Shown: one piece after another, positions 29,498-38,826 of the stretch
Layout: each line of letters opens with the position of its first letter
How positions within the stretch are numbered: position 1 is the first letter of the stretch
Origin: CAXBES01 sp963974915
GTDB taxonomy: Bacteria > Bacteroidota > Bacteroidia > Flavobacteriales > Flavobacteriaceae
NCBI GenBank assembly: GCA_963974915.1
Contig: CAXBES010000001.1
Coordinates: 186,001 to 250,000, forward strand
Direction of reading: 5' to 3'
DNA: 64,000 nt
Position numbers and translations under genes: made by a program
The notes under the pieces: generated by a model
What the model saw: only the letters and a program-made list of their open reading frames with translations
Databases searched by the model: none
What the model was told of the DNA's origin: nothing

Positions 29498-30364
29498 CTA
29501 ACTTTCAACTTCCAGTTTATACCCTACCCCATGAACATTGGAAAGCCTTATTCTCTCATCATCCTTTAATTTTTTCCGAAGCTTGGAAATATAGGTATCT
29601 AAACTTCTCCCTACAAACACTCCCTGGTCCTCCCAAACTCTTTTGGTTAACTCCTCTCTCGTTACAATTTGATTCTTTTTAGCTACAAAAATCGCGAGTA
29701 TTTCACATTCTTTTCTGGACAACTTGATCTCATCCGGGGCTTTTACCAACTTGTTTTGATCCGGATAAAACTTGAAGCTTCCCAAGGACGTATATTCCAC
29801 ATCTTCCATGATCTCAGCATTCTTTTTTCGCTTCTGAAACAGAAGGTCGAAAATAAAGATTCCCAATATCAATAAGAATAATATCAATAATGGTTTTTGA
29901 TAACTGGCTAATTCTCCAATATGAGTGAATTTTACCTGAATAGTATAACAAGCTTCCGGTAAATACCGACTTCCACATGGCACGATATCCTTTTCCGAAT
30001 CGTTATATATTTCATAGCTGTATGCAACCTCCCCATCGTGACATTGTAATACCTCTACCCTATAAAATTTTGGCAACCTAGATTTTTGAAAGCTCTCCCG
30101 TATAGTTGAAACTAAGAACCCCGGCTCAAATGAAAGTTCTTTTTCAAAAGATAATTCAAACTTATTAGTACTTATTGAAGTGACCGGTAACACCAAGGAT
30201 AAAGAATCATTGTTTTGAAGTAGTAATTCGTTCCCTACATTCCGAAGGGAAACTTTTACCCGCTCCAAATATTCTTCGGTTTGAAGATCCGGTTTTAGGA
30301 TGATCCCAAGAAAAAGTAAGACGCCAATAACGGAGAGATAAACGTAAAATCTTTTTCGACTCAT
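29498..30364 (-). CDS. Membrane-bound winged-helix (OmpR/PhoB-type) transcriptional regulator
   Basis: 288 residues without a receiver domain. A membrane helix at about 6-24 and a second at about 158-177 enclose a 130-residue extracytoplasmic sensor region containing three cysteines (EVLQCHDG, VPCGSRYLPEAC). Residues about 205-286 form an OmpR-type winged helix (LSRKECEILAIFVAKKNQIVTREELTKRVW, RSLDTYISKLRKKL, VHGVGYKLEV). It is therefore a one-component sensor-regulator, ToxR-like in idea but with the DNA-binding domain at the C-terminus. It is divergent from the YceI gene, and three 11-bp direct repeats, the usual layout of OmpR-type sites, lie in between. Control of YceI and/or itself is inferred; the stimulus is unknown. 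Confidence 0.85.
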   Translation of the reverse strand: MSRKRFYVYLSVIGVLLFLGIILKPDLQTEEYLERVKVSLRNVGNELLLQNNDSLSLVLPVTSISTNKFELSFEKELSFEPGFLVSTIRESFQKSRLPKFYRVEVLQCHDGEVAYSYEIYNDSEKDIVPCGSRYLPEACYTIQVKFTHIGELASYQKPLLILFLLILGIFIFDLLFQKRKKNAEIMEDVEYTSLGSFKFYPDQNKLVKAPDEIKLSRKECEILAIFVAKKNQIVTREELTKRVWEDQGVFVGRSLDTYISKLRKKLKDDERIRLSNVHGVGYKLEVES

Positions 30365-30407
30365 AGTTCAGACAAATAAAATACAAAAAGATGGCTTTTT
30401 GCAATGA

Positions 30408-30440
30408 TTGACACTTCTTTTACACTTTTTTGACATTTTT
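30408..30440. promoter_or_regulatory. Three 11-bp direct repeats, probable OmpR-type binding site
   Basis: TTGACACTTCT (30408-30418), TTTACACTTTT (30419-30429) and TTGACATTTTT (30430-30440) follow each other without a gap, with a partial fourth (ACACAG) after. An 11-bp period is characteristic of OmpR/PhoB-family winged-helix sites. The array lies 43-75 bp upstream of the divergent regulator and overlaps where the -33 region of the YceI gene would be. Confidence 0.6.
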
Positions 30441-30481
30441 ACACAGCTCGTCGTATAGTTTTACTGCAAAAACAAATAATC

Positions 30482-31039
30482 ATGCGACAACTACTCATTA
30501 CATTCATCATGCTAACAAGTTTCACCGTTTTAGCTCAAGATCAAAAAACGTATCAATTAATACCAGAACAGAGCAATATAAACTGGAAAGGCTCTTATTC
30601 ATTTTTATTTAGTGAACACAAAGGCACGGTAGATTTTAAAAATGGAAATTTAATAACAACAAATGGAAATATTACCGGCGGTACGTTTGCGGTAGATATG
30701 ACCACCATTTCAAATGAAGAATATCTCGCCGGAATTGGACCTGTAAGTCATATTAGAAATGAAGATTTTTTTGATGTTGAAAAATTTCCCGAAGCCGTCC
30801 TTGAAATTACTTCAGTGGAATTCTTTATTAATGAAAACCGGCACAAAATGCTGGCAGATCTAACTATAAAGGGAATAACGAAATCGGTCGAATTCTGGCC
30901 TGAAATCGACGAAACCAATAAGAGAATGCTGGTAAAATTTAAAATTGACCGTACGAGATGGGGAATTACCTATAATAATAAGTTGAAAAATGAAGCAATC
31001 TCTGATGCTATAGAATTTCAGTGTATCTTACAATTCTAA
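30482..31039 (+). CDS. YceI-family periplasmic lipocalin-like protein
   Basis: 185 residues with a signal peptide ending VLAQ. The YceI beta-barrel signature is intact: YQLIPEQSNINWKGSYSFLFSEHKGTVDFKNG near the start, DFFDVEKFPEAVLEITSV in the middle, LTIKGITKSVEFWPEI and a C-terminal RTRWGITYNN. YceI proteins bind long isoprenoid or lipid molecules in the periplasm. A gene for another secreted protein starts two bases after the stop, so the two form an operon. Upstream lie the 11-bp direct repeats next to the divergent membrane-bound regulator. Confidence 0.92.
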   Translation: MRQLLITFIMLTSFTVLAQDQKTYQLIPEQSNINWKGSYSFLFSEHKGTVDFKNGNLITTNGNITGGTFAVDMTTISNEEYLAGIGPVSHIRNEDFFDVEKFPEAVLEITSVEFFINENRHKMLADLTIKGITKSVEFWPEIDETNKRMLVKFKIDRTRWGITYNNKLKNEAISDAIEFQCILQF

Positions 31040-31040
31040 A

Positions 31041-31637
31041 ATGTATTCAATGACAAAGTTTCTCACACTACTACTCCTCCTTTTCACTTTCATATGTACT
31101 AGTCAGAGTAAAACCGACACATATGAAAGTATTCTCCAAGCTAAGGATACAACATGGCTCAAAGAAATAATAACCTTTCCGATCGGGTTCGCACCCGAAC
31201 TTCAATACGAGGGTTATGAAGATCTGCGTTTTGCGAAAAATTGGTCTAAACCTGAAAGTCCCGAATTCTGGACCTATACTCTGGCGTGGAATATAAATTT
31301 AAAAAAACCACTAAGTATCGCACAATTAGAAACAGATTTGCAGTTCTATTACGATGGATTAATGGGGGTCGTAAACAAGGACCCGGATTTTAAAATTCCT
31401 TCATCCATTATCAAACTATCATCCATGGATAGAGGGACTCTAAAAGGAACCATACAAGTTTATGATTCCTTTCACAGTAAAAAAGTAATCACTTTACACA
31501 TCATGATAGAGCAACAATACTGCGAGGAAAAACAAAGTTATACCCCAATTTTCAGAGTATCTATTAAAGATTTTGACGCTCCCATTTGGCAGGAATTGCA
31601 GAGTGTTAAACTACGGAAGGACTTTTGCGAATTATAA
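31041..31637 (+). CDS. Secreted hypothetical protein co-transcribed with YceI
   Basis: 198 residues; start at 31041, or 31050 which also gives a signal peptide (MTKFLTLLLLLFTFICTSQ). The mature part has mixed alpha/beta character with a central GLMGVVNKDPDFKIPSSI segment; I do not recognise the family. The two-base gap to the YceI stop indicates one transcript. Its end lies 3 bases from the stop of the convergent BNR-repeat gene. Confidence 0.75.
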   Translation: MYSMTKFLTLLLLLFTFICTSQSKTDTYESILQAKDTTWLKEIITFPIGFAPELQYEGYEDLRFAKNWSKPESPEFWTYTLAWNINLKKPLSIAQLETDLQFYYDGLMGVVNKDPDFKIPSSIIKLSSMDRGTLKGTIQVYDSFHSKKVITLHIMIEQQYCEEKQSYTPIFRVSIKDFDAPIWQELQSVKLRKDFCEL

Positions 31638-31640
31638 AAA

Positions 31641-34600
31641 TTAGTCGCCTATCTCTTGTTTTACCATATCGAATTGCGCTTCTAATTCCTTCAGGCGGTT
31701 TTCTGCTTCCTGTCCCGGTAATTGATCGGCATAACTTATCATATTTAGTAAATAGGAGATTTGTGAAACTAGCATTTGCTGCGGATAAGCCCCATCTGCA
31801 TTTTCTAATTTTTCAATAACGGTATTTACTTTGCTTAATCGCTCTTTTTGAGCAGGTGAACTTTTTCCTTTCAGGTTTTTAGCTTCCCCTTTCAGGTCAG
31901 CTTGTAGTTGTCTTGCTTCGGAAAGCAAATCGATTACTTTATTCTGCATCGCTATCTGACTTTCAATATCTTCTTTTGAAACTCCGTCGGCCTCAATTCT
32001 CGGATCCATTTCTATCGTAAAAGGCTGCTCAAAGGTTTTATCTCCTACCGAAAGTTTTGCGATATAATTTCCCGGTGCCACAACCGGTCCATTCTTATAC
32101 CTTCTCTTTTCATTTGAAGCCCACGCTCCTTTTTGTCTTAGATCCCAATTAAACCTATGTAAACCGGGCTTTTCTTCGAGTTTTGTGTCGATGTAATAAA
32201 AGGTCTGACTTAAATTCATATTCTCTACCTCGGTTACAGAAGATTTAAGTTGCGTACTATCACTTACAATAGTTGCGACCGCTTGATTGTTTTCCGTTAA
32301 GATCTCTAATGTAACTCCGTCATTGTATCCCTTCGGTATATAATAATCTATTATAACACTCGTCTCAGGGTACTTAGGAAAAGAATTTCTACTAATCCTT
32401 GGATAACGATATCTAATCGTATTGTCCGGTTTAAACAACCATGGTGAATCTCCTAAATTATTTATTTCTTTTTGTCTTAAAGCTGAAACATTGTCCAAGA
32501 TCCAGAAACCTCGTCCCATTGTACTTATCACAATATCACCTCTAAATATCTTGAGATCGGTTATTGGTGTAACCGGTAGATTTTGCTGAAATTTTATCCA
32601 CGAACTTCCATCGTCGAAAGAAATAAATATTCCAAACTCAGTACCCGCATAAAGTAACCCTTGTCGAACGGGATCTTCACGAAGAACTCTCCCGGTAAAA
32701 TCTGAAGGTAATCCATTAGTTTCTGTACTAATCAATTCCCAGCTTTCACCATAGTTATTTGTTTTATATAAGTATGGTTTAGCATCTCCCAACAAATGTC
32801 TGTCTACTGCGATATATGCCTTGGCAGGATCAAAATGTGATGGTTCTACAGATTCTACTCTTCCTCCTTTAGGTAATTTCTTCGGAGTTACATTTTTCCA
32901 GGTTTTACCTCCATCTCGTGTGACTGAAACAACTCCATCATTAGAGCCGGTCCAAATAAGTCCTTTAACGAGTTTCGATTCACGAATGGAATAGAGCGTA
33001 CTGTAATACTCTTCTCCTGTTATATCTCGCGTAATCGGACTTCCGGATATTACTTGCTTATCCGGCTCGAACGCAGTTAGATCTGGAGAAATGGTCTCCC
33101 AAATTAGTCCGTCGGTTACTGTTTTGTGCAAGTATTGCGATCCGTGATAAACCACGTCGGGATCATGGGGAGAAACATGTACCGGTGCTACCCTTTGGAA
33201 TCTGTATTTTAGATCCTTTGGATTGTGGCCATAAATATTTGAAGCTCCAACATAGTAGCCTTTCTCAGTACCGGTTAATTTATTATAAACACCAAATCTA
33301 CCTTTACAGTTTGCATAAACGATATTATGGTTTCCGGGTTTTGGGACGGCAGGACCAGTTTCACAACCGCCCGTATTAATTAGCCAACCAATTCCGGGAT
33401 ATTGTACTCCGCTGGGAGGAAAACTAGGTACTGCAATTGTGGTTGAGTTATCCTGCTGACCAGCATATAGCCAGTATGGATATTGATCGTCTACTTCTAC
33501 CTGATATAACTCTGCAGTTGGCTGATTAAACTGTGATGACCACGTTGCTCCGCCATTATGAGATACATTGGCTCCTCCATCGTTACATTGAATTAGTAGA
33601 TCGGGATTATTTGGGTTTATCCATATATCGTGATTATCACCATGTGGCACACTCATTCGTTTCCAGCTCTTCCCACCGTCAATAGATTTTAACAATGGGT
33701 TCGAATTTGAATAAATTATATCGGGATTTGTTGGGTCTAATTCGATATTAGTGTAATAAAATGGTCTGTTAACGAGCCCTATATTACTTGAAACCTGTGT
33801 AAATGATTTCCCTTGATCTACAGATTTATACAAACCTCCTTCTTTTTCGGGAGCTTCAATTACAGCATACAGAATGCTTGAATCAACGGGGGACACCGCG
33901 AGATCAATTTTTCCAATTAGTCCTTTAGGTAGACCATTTTCTAACTTCTCCCAATCTTTTCCACCGTTAATAGATTTATAAATGCCTCCTTCAGCATTCT
34001 CGCCACCCGAAATTATGGTCCATGGTTTACGTTCTGCTTTCCAGGCGGCGGCATAAACGATATTCGAATTTCCCGGAAGTAATTCCAGATCTGAGAAACC
34101 AACTTTTTCAGAAATAAATAGAACCTTATCCCAGGTTTTACCTCCATTAGTCGTTTTATAGATTCCCCGTTCACTATTAGCTTTAAAAGCATTCCCTATT
34201 GCAGCTACCCATACGGTATTATTATCATTGGGGTCGATCTCAACGGCGCCTATCTGCCCAACTTCCCTTAACCCGATATGCTCCCAAGTTTTTCCGGCAT
34301 CTATAGATCGATACATCCCTTTTCCACTAATTACGTTACTTCTCAGTCCGTCAGATCCAGTTCCCACATAAACAATATTAGGATCATTGATCGCGACTTC
34401 AATTGCACCAATGGAAGGTGTATCGAAAAACCCATCGGAAACATTATTCCACGAGGTTCCGTAATCTTCAGATTTCCAAACCCCTCCTCCTGTCGCACCT
34501 AAGTAGAAAGTTCCCGGTAACATTGGTGTACCTGTCACCGAAGTCACACGCCCCCCCCTTTCAGGTCCCACGGTACGATACTCGAAAGCTTTAAAATCTT

Positions 34601-34667
34601 GTGCAATTAATGCCGATGTAAAAAAAAATGAAATTACAAAATGAAGAGTATTGAAACGATTTTGCAT
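31641..34667 (-). CDS. Large secreted BNR/sortilin-like beta-propeller protein
   Basis: Starting at the ATG at 34667 (a longer frame from 34730 would put 21 residues before the signal peptide) the protein has 1008 residues. Signal peptide ends LIAQ. The first about 720 residues are beta-propeller repeats of the BNR/VPS10 kind with many Asp-box variants (SIDAGKTWEHIG, TTNGGKTWDKV, SINGGKDWEKL, SFDDGSSWIKF). A beta-sandwich domain follows, then a C-terminal helical region (IDLLSEARQLQADLKGEAKNLKGK). Such proteins are often mislabelled glycosyl hydrolase; no sialidase catalytic set is apparent. A paralogue of the same design lies at 45213. Confidence 0.85.
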   Translation of the reverse strand: MQNRFNTLHFVISFFFTSALIAQDFKAFEYRTVGPERGGRVTSVTGTPMLPGTFYLGATGGGVWKSEDYGTSWNNVSDGFFDTPSIGAIEVAINDPNIVYVGTGSDGLRSNVISGKGMYRSIDAGKTWEHIGLREVGQIGAVEIDPNDNNTVWVAAIGNAFKANSERGIYKTTNGGKTWDKVLFISEKVGFSDLELLPGNSNIVYAAAWKAERKPWTIISGGENAEGGIYKSINGGKDWEKLENGLPKGLIGKIDLAVSPVDSSILYAVIEAPEKEGGLYKSVDQGKSFTQVSSNIGLVNRPFYYTNIELDPTNPDIIYSNSNPLLKSIDGGKSWKRMSVPHGDNHDIWINPNNPDLLIQCNDGGANVSHNGGATWSSQFNQPTAELYQVEVDDQYPYWLYAGQQDNSTTIAVPSFPPSGVQYPGIGWLINTGGCETGPAVPKPGNHNIVYANCKGRFGVYNKLTGTEKGYYVGASNIYGHNPKDLKYRFQRVAPVHVSPHDPDVVYHGSQYLHKTVTDGLIWETISPDLTAFEPDKQVISGSPITRDITGEEYYSTLYSIRESKLVKGLIWTGSNDGVVSVTRDGGKTWKNVTPKKLPKGGRVESVEPSHFDPAKAYIAVDRHLLGDAKPYLYKTNNYGESWELISTETNGLPSDFTGRVLREDPVRQGLLYAGTEFGIFISFDDGSSWIKFQQNLPVTPITDLKIFRGDIVISTMGRGFWILDNVSALRQKEINNLGDSPWLFKPDNTIRYRYPRISRNSFPKYPETSVIIDYYIPKGYNDGVTLEILTENNQAVATIVSDSTQLKSSVTEVENMNLSQTFYYIDTKLEEKPGLHRFNWDLRQKGAWASNEKRRYKNGPVVAPGNYIAKLSVGDKTFEQPFTIEMDPRIEADGVSKEDIESQIAMQNKVIDLLSEARQLQADLKGEAKNLKGKSSPAQKERLSKVNTVIEKLENADGAYPQQMLVSQISYLLNMISYADQLPGQEAENRLKELEAQFDMVKQEIGD

Positions 34668-34843
34668 AGTAAAGTAATGGTAATAGGTTAGTAATTTTTT
34701 AAAGTTATTAATTTTAATCTCACAATGCATGTTAAAATTTTACTGAAGGTTAAAGTGGTTTCTATAAACCTTTATTAATTAGTGATTTACGAATTAAAAA
34801 CTCCTTGATTGCCGAAATAAGTTTTTATCAATATCTTTCTGAA

Positions 34844-36073
34844 ATGAAAAAAACGATCTTCCTACTTGGTCTTTGTATTGTTGTTTTTGCTTGCAAGCAA
34901 ACTACTAGCTCAACAAAAAATAGTGTTATCGAGACCTCATTTAATGGTGATTCATTAACTACCATCTTAGATAGTATTTATAACGAAAGTGCAATTGTTG
35001 GATTTTCAACCGCAATAGTAAGTTCGAATAAAATTTTATACAGCGAATCATTTGGTAAAGCAGGTCTTTCCGAAGAAAAAATCTATACCCCTCAAACTCT
35101 GCAAAATATTGGTTCTATATCAAAGACTTTTATTGGTGTCTCTCTGCTAAAAGCGCAGGAATTGGGACTTCTAAAGTTAGATGACCCAATTAATCAGTAT
35201 TTACCATTTTCAGTAATTAATCCTGAATATCCCAATTCTGAAATTACAATAAGACAACTAGCGACCCATACCTCCTCCATAGTTGATACAGATTACTACG
35301 GAAAGTCCTACATTTTGTTAAACGAAAATCACCAGCCATTTGAAAAAGTTGTGGAATATGTAAATAAGTTGGACACAAAGATCCCAATGGAAACGTACTT
35401 AGAAAAAGTGGTAGGTGAAAATGGAGAATGGAATACCGAAAGTTTTGCCGACCATGCCCCGGGCACAAACTACGAATACACAAATATTGGAGCTACTGTT
35501 GCAGCCTTAGTACTCGAAAAAGCTGCCAAAATGCCTTTCCATGACTTTACTAAAAAATATATTCTAGACCCTTTAGACATGCATTCATCGGGTTGGTTAC
35601 AATCTGAAATTGACGCTTCAAATCGTTCCAGGTCTTTTATAAATAAAGATACCTTAATTGCTCCTTATGAACTAATCACTTATCCCGATGGTGGATTTAT
35701 TACTTCTACCCAAGAGCTAAGTCTATACCTGCAAGAGTTAATAAACGGGTATGAAGGCAACGGAACACTCTTAAATAAGCAGAGTTACCAAGAGTTGTTT
35801 ACTAAACAACTGTTAGAAGAGCAATTGCCTGAAAATGAAAAGGGGCATAACTCTGGAATTTTTATGGGTTTTTCTAAAAGAGGAATTGGACATTCGGGTG
35901 GGGATCCCGGAGTCCTTACTTTTATGTATTTTAATCCTGAAACAGAAGTTGGGAAGATCTTGTTTTGCAACACCGACTTTGAAGAGAATCAAAAAGTGAT
36001 TAAAGACTTTGTAGCCATCTGGAGAACACTTCAGCGTTTTGAAACCGGTTTTCAAAATGCTGAAGCGAATTAA
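34844..36073 (+). CDS. Beta-lactamase-fold serine hydrolase, lipoprotein
   Basis: The ATG at 34844 gives 409 residues and a lipobox (CIVVFAC, Cys17); an earlier start at 34805 would mask it. Class C/penicillin-binding signatures are present: SxxK as SISK (in NIGSISKTFIG), YxN as YTN (in YEYTNIG), and the third motif GHSGGDPG. This is the serine beta-lactamase/D-aminopeptidase-like group (AmpC-related), whose members include esterases, peptidases and lactamases. Periplasmic side location is inferred from the lipobox; the substrate is unknown. Confidence 0.88.
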   Translation: MKKTIFLLGLCIVVFACKQTTSSTKNSVIETSFNGDSLTTILDSIYNESAIVGFSTAIVSSNKILYSESFGKAGLSEEKIYTPQTLQNIGSISKTFIGVSLLKAQELGLLKLDDPINQYLPFSVINPEYPNSEITIRQLATHTSSIVDTDYYGKSYILLNENHQPFEKVVEYVNKLDTKIPMETYLEKVVGENGEWNTESFADHAPGTNYEYTNIGATVAALVLEKAAKMPFHDFTKKYILDPLDMHSSGWLQSEIDASNRSRSFINKDTLIAPYELITYPDGGFITSTQELSLYLQELINGYEGNGTLLNKQSYQELFTKQLLEEQLPENEKGHNSGIFMGFSKRGIGHSGGDPGVLTFMYFNPETEVGKILFCNTDFEENQKVIKDFVAIWRTLQRFETGFQNAEAN

Positions 36074-36103
36074 TTTTGAGCAACCTCTCACCTCTCAATT
36101 GTT

Positions 36104-37984
36104 TTATTTACGAATAGGCAGACTGATTTGAGAAGGATATTCTCGGGAGTGATGAATAGTATTTGTTGCGATCACAGCTTCAGATTCGTCATAATTGTTC
36201 CCTCCTGTGTTTAAGTTTCGAGCAAATCGAGGAAAGTTACTACTAGAGATTTCTATTCTAATTCTATGTCCTTTCTTAAAAAAGTTGCTGGTAGACATAG
36301 CCGTTAGATCAACTTTATAAACCTTGCCTTCTTCCATAAACACCTCTTTGTCGTACCCTTCTCGGTAGCGAACTCTTTGTATAGTTTCATCTAAATTATA
36401 CGCAGTGCCATCAGGGTAAACATCTATAATCTTTATTGTAAAATCGGTATCTTTTGCATTAGAAGAAACATATAGTGTTGATTCTATAAAACCCGTTACC
36501 TCTACTCCTTCCTTAAGCACATCTGAGGTATAGACTAAAATGTCTTCTCGCTCCTCCATTTCTTTCTGATCGAATGCTCCTCCTTTCACCGCATTACCTG
36601 TACAGCAAACGTTTCCTCCTAAAGAAGTTACAGGATTCATGGGGTCATAGATGAAGGTGTCCGGATTATCTTTTGAAGCTTTTTTTGTACTTAGCGAACC
36701 ACTTCCAAATCTCGTATTAGCATCGCCATTGCTGTTTAGGTAATAAGTCACCATTTTCGAATCTGCCGGTGGCCACTGTTCTGAGCTCTGCCATTTATTA
36801 CTTCCCATGGTATAATATTGAACTCTTGGGGTTTTAGATTTGAAATCATTCTTCTCACCTTTAAGCCAAAGATCGAACCATCCATATATCTGTTCGTCAT
36901 AATTTAACCGAGCATCTCCCACACTGCGTTCTCCCACTACGGTATTTTCTGTTGCCCTGGTATAAGCACAGTGTAAAGTTGGTGCTATCACTAAATACTG
37001 GTTATCTCTAATTTCAGAATCTTCAGCATTATTGCGAACATGATTGAACAGCGCCAAATTAGGCGTAATAGATACATCATACCAAGAGGCAAACCAAAAA
37101 CTAGGAACTCCAATTTCCATATCATCATGATACAAACCACCGGTGTACCAATCGGGGTCGTTGGGCTTACGTCTCACCATTTTATCAAAGATCTCTTTTT
37201 TCCCGTTAATATTTTTCAAAATATCCTGAATTGGCAGATGACTTAATGCGATAGACATATCGATTGGTGGATTTTCGGGAGCCAGATCATAGAAACGCGA
37301 AATTCTAATAAGATCTTCCTGTGTGGCTCCTTCAGGAATACGAGGTTTAAACTTATCGTGTTCCACACCATAAAGCCAGGAAAAGAATAGTAACTGCTCC
37401 GCTCCGCCACGATACCAATTTCCTTGTTCGTAGAGATCGCCTACTCTACCAACGCCGGCACCGAAACCTTGAGGCACCATCGCCGCATGCGAAGGATGAT
37501 CGAGGGCTGCTACCGCCATTTGCCATTCGGCTGTTGAAGAACAACCAAGAGTACCTATCCTACCATTAGACCAAGGTTGATCTTTCATCCAGCTAAACGC
37601 ATCATAACCATCGGTTAAGGGGACACCCAGTATATCCCATTCCCCTTCCGAATAATAGCGTCCGCGTTCATTTTGCACGACATAAGCATAACCGTTTTTT
37701 ACCGCTTCGTATGCCCTTTCGGCAGTACGTGTTCGCCTTTCTCCATCACCCCAAGAGTTAAAATTGTAGGGAGTTCGAGAGAAAATAATAGGAACTTTCC
37801 CTTCAGATTTAGGACGATAAATATCTGTTGCAAGCCTTATTCCGTCCCTCATTGGCATCATAACTTTTTGATCAATGATCGCGATTTCTTCTAATTTTTC
37901 AAAAATATCTTCCTGAGAATGAAGCTGAAAGTTATTCAGAAGAAACAAAAATAAAAACAGAAAACTAAGCTGAAGTGATTTCAT
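36104..37984 (-). CDS. CocE/NonD-family alpha/beta hydrolase (X-Pro dipeptidyl-peptidase-like)
   Basis: 626 residues with a signal peptide (MKSLQLSFLFLFLFLLNNFQLHSQ). N-terminal MMPMRDGIRLATDIYRP is the family hallmark; the nucleophile Ser lies in IGTLGCSSTAEWQ (Gly-x-Ser); a catalytic His is likely in APTLHCAYTRAT. The C-terminal jelly-roll domain runs from about residue 470 (VTGFIESTLYVSSNAKDTDFTIKIIDVYPDGTAYNL). Related enzymes are glutaryl-7-ACA acylases, cocaine esterase and X-Pro peptidases; the substrate here is probably a peptide or amide. Convergent with the serine hydrolase at 34844. Confidence 0.9.
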   Translation of the reverse strand: MKSLQLSFLFLFLFLLNNFQLHSQEDIFEKLEEIAIIDQKVMMPMRDGIRLATDIYRPKSEGKVPIIFSRTPYNFNSWGDGERRTRTAERAYEAVKNGYAYVVQNERGRYYSEGEWDILGVPLTDGYDAFSWMKDQPWSNGRIGTLGCSSTAEWQMAVAALDHPSHAAMVPQGFGAGVGRVGDLYEQGNWYRGGAEQLLFFSWLYGVEHDKFKPRIPEGATQEDLIRISRFYDLAPENPPIDMSIALSHLPIQDILKNINGKKEIFDKMVRRKPNDPDWYTGGLYHDDMEIGVPSFWFASWYDVSITPNLALFNHVRNNAEDSEIRDNQYLVIAPTLHCAYTRATENTVVGERSVGDARLNYDEQIYGWFDLWLKGEKNDFKSKTPRVQYYTMGSNKWQSSEQWPPADSKMVTYYLNSNGDANTRFGSGSLSTKKASKDNPDTFIYDPMNPVTSLGGNVCCTGNAVKGGAFDQKEMEEREDILVYTSDVLKEGVEVTGFIESTLYVSSNAKDTDFTIKIIDVYPDGTAYNLDETIQRVRYREGYDKEVFMEEGKVYKVDLTAMSTSNFFKKGHRIRIEISSSNFPRFARNLNTGGNNYDESEAVIATNTIHHSREYPSQISLPIRK

Positions 37985-38149
37985 GAAGAGGATGGTTTAG
38001 TTAGTAAATTATAAAGTTACAGAAAATATGGTTGAAAAGCGGCTAACAGAAAGTGCCTATTGCTAAACTTTTATTAAATTAATATGACAAGTTGGAATAT
38101 GGCGTACCTTTTGATTTATATATGTCATAACTATTTAAAACAAAAAATT

Positions 38150-38389
38150 ATGAAAAAGAGAAATCAAACAGCCGGGATTTTAGCATTATTAGGAATCGCA
38201 GGAGGTGCCTTCGCATGGTGGAAGTACAAGAACATGAGTGCCGAGGAAAAAGCCAAACTGAAAGAAAACTTTAATAAAACCGGTGAAAAGATCAAAGGAT
38301 CATACGATGAAATTGAAGGATCAATTTCTGAAAAATACAATCGTTTAAAAAATACAGTTAAAAAGGAAGCCAATAAAATGGCCAGCTAA
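38150..38389 (+). CDS. Small YtxH-like membrane/stress protein
   Basis: 79 residues from the ATG at 38150; the frame is open upstream but without signal-like sequence. One hydrophobic segment (AGILALLGIAGGAFAWWKY, about residues 7-25) is followed by a charged helical tail (EEKAKLKENFNKTGEKIKGSYDEIEGSISEKYNRLKNTVKKEA). This resembles YtxH/CsbD-type general stress proteins. A strong terminator follows at once. Confidence 0.75.
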   Translation: MKKRNQTAGILALLGIAGGAFAWWKYKNMSAEEKAKLKENFNKTGEKIKGSYDEIEGSISEKYNRLKNTVKKEANKMAS

Positions 38390-38406
38390 TGAAAAGTCAG
38401 CTTCGA

Positions 38407-38431
38407 AAATCCCACTTTGTGGGATTTTTTT
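38407..38431 (+). terminator. Rho-independent terminator after the YtxH-like gene
   Basis: aaatcccac / gtgggattt with a 3-base loop, followed by a T run: a perfect 9-bp stem 18 bases after the stop. Confidence 0.85.
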
Positions 38432-38615
38432 GTTCTTAGAATATAAATACCGAAAGCTTTCGCGCTATTTAATAGATCGTAACTTGCTCTTTATCGACAA
38501 GTTGTACTTTTTAACTAATATAACTTAATTAGTATCGGCGGTGTAAGAACTTTATACAGAATTTTCGTACATTTATATAGCCTCAATCTAAATATTGACT
38601 ACAAAACTTGTAGTT

Positions 38616-38671
38616 GATTCCATTACTACTACTAAAATGCTTTTAAACAGTAGTAACCTTAAAATGGAATC
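38616..38671 (+). ncRNA. Candidate structured RNA element
   Basis: A 9-bp outer stem and a 6-bp inner stem, separated by an 8-base bulge on one side, fold this stretch into one arm. A separate 7-bp hairpin lies just before it (38598-38614), and a clear terminator ends the unit at 38826. It could be a small RNA of about 230 nt or a leader for the 32-codon frame at 38674. No known RNA family was recognised. Confidence 0.35.
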
Positions 38672-38673
38672 GT

Positions 38674-38772
38674 ATGAAAAAATTTTTACTCAACATTTAC
38701 AAAAAAAGGAAGGACTGGAATATAAAACTGGAAGTGTATGCTAAAGCTTGTAGTTATGCAATACACAGATAG
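38674..38772 (+). CDS. Possible 32-residue cationic peptide
   Basis: ATG at 38674 to TAG at 38772 encodes a Lys-rich peptide beginning MKKFLLNIYKKRKDW. A different frame starting at 38664 encodes 26 residues, so the choice is uncertain. The terminator begins 23 bases after the stop, and the structured element 38616-38671 lies just upstream. No homology is recognised. Confidence 0.3.
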   Translation: MKKFLLNIYKKRKDWNIKLEVYAKACSYAIHR

Positions 38773-38795
38773 TATTATTTTTCAGTTTAAGCATT

Positions 38796-38826
38796 AAAAA
38801 CCTCGTCTGTAAAGTCGGGGTTTTTT
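38796..38826 (+). terminator. Terminator of the small-RNA/peptide unit
   Basis: aaaaacctcg pairs with cggggttttt (one G:T pair) around a 10-base loop and runs into six Ts. It implies a transcript starting somewhere between 38432 and 38660. Confidence 0.75.

Noticed and set aside
31641..34667. Sialidase or glycosyl hydrolase activity of the BNR proteins
   Set aside because: Asp boxes are structural; I could not see the arginine triad and Tyr/Glu pair of sialidases in either protein.
38664..38744. 26-codon frame starting inside the stem-loop
   Set aside because: Overlaps the slightly longer 32-codon frame; neither is secure and the other leaves a usual distance to the terminator.
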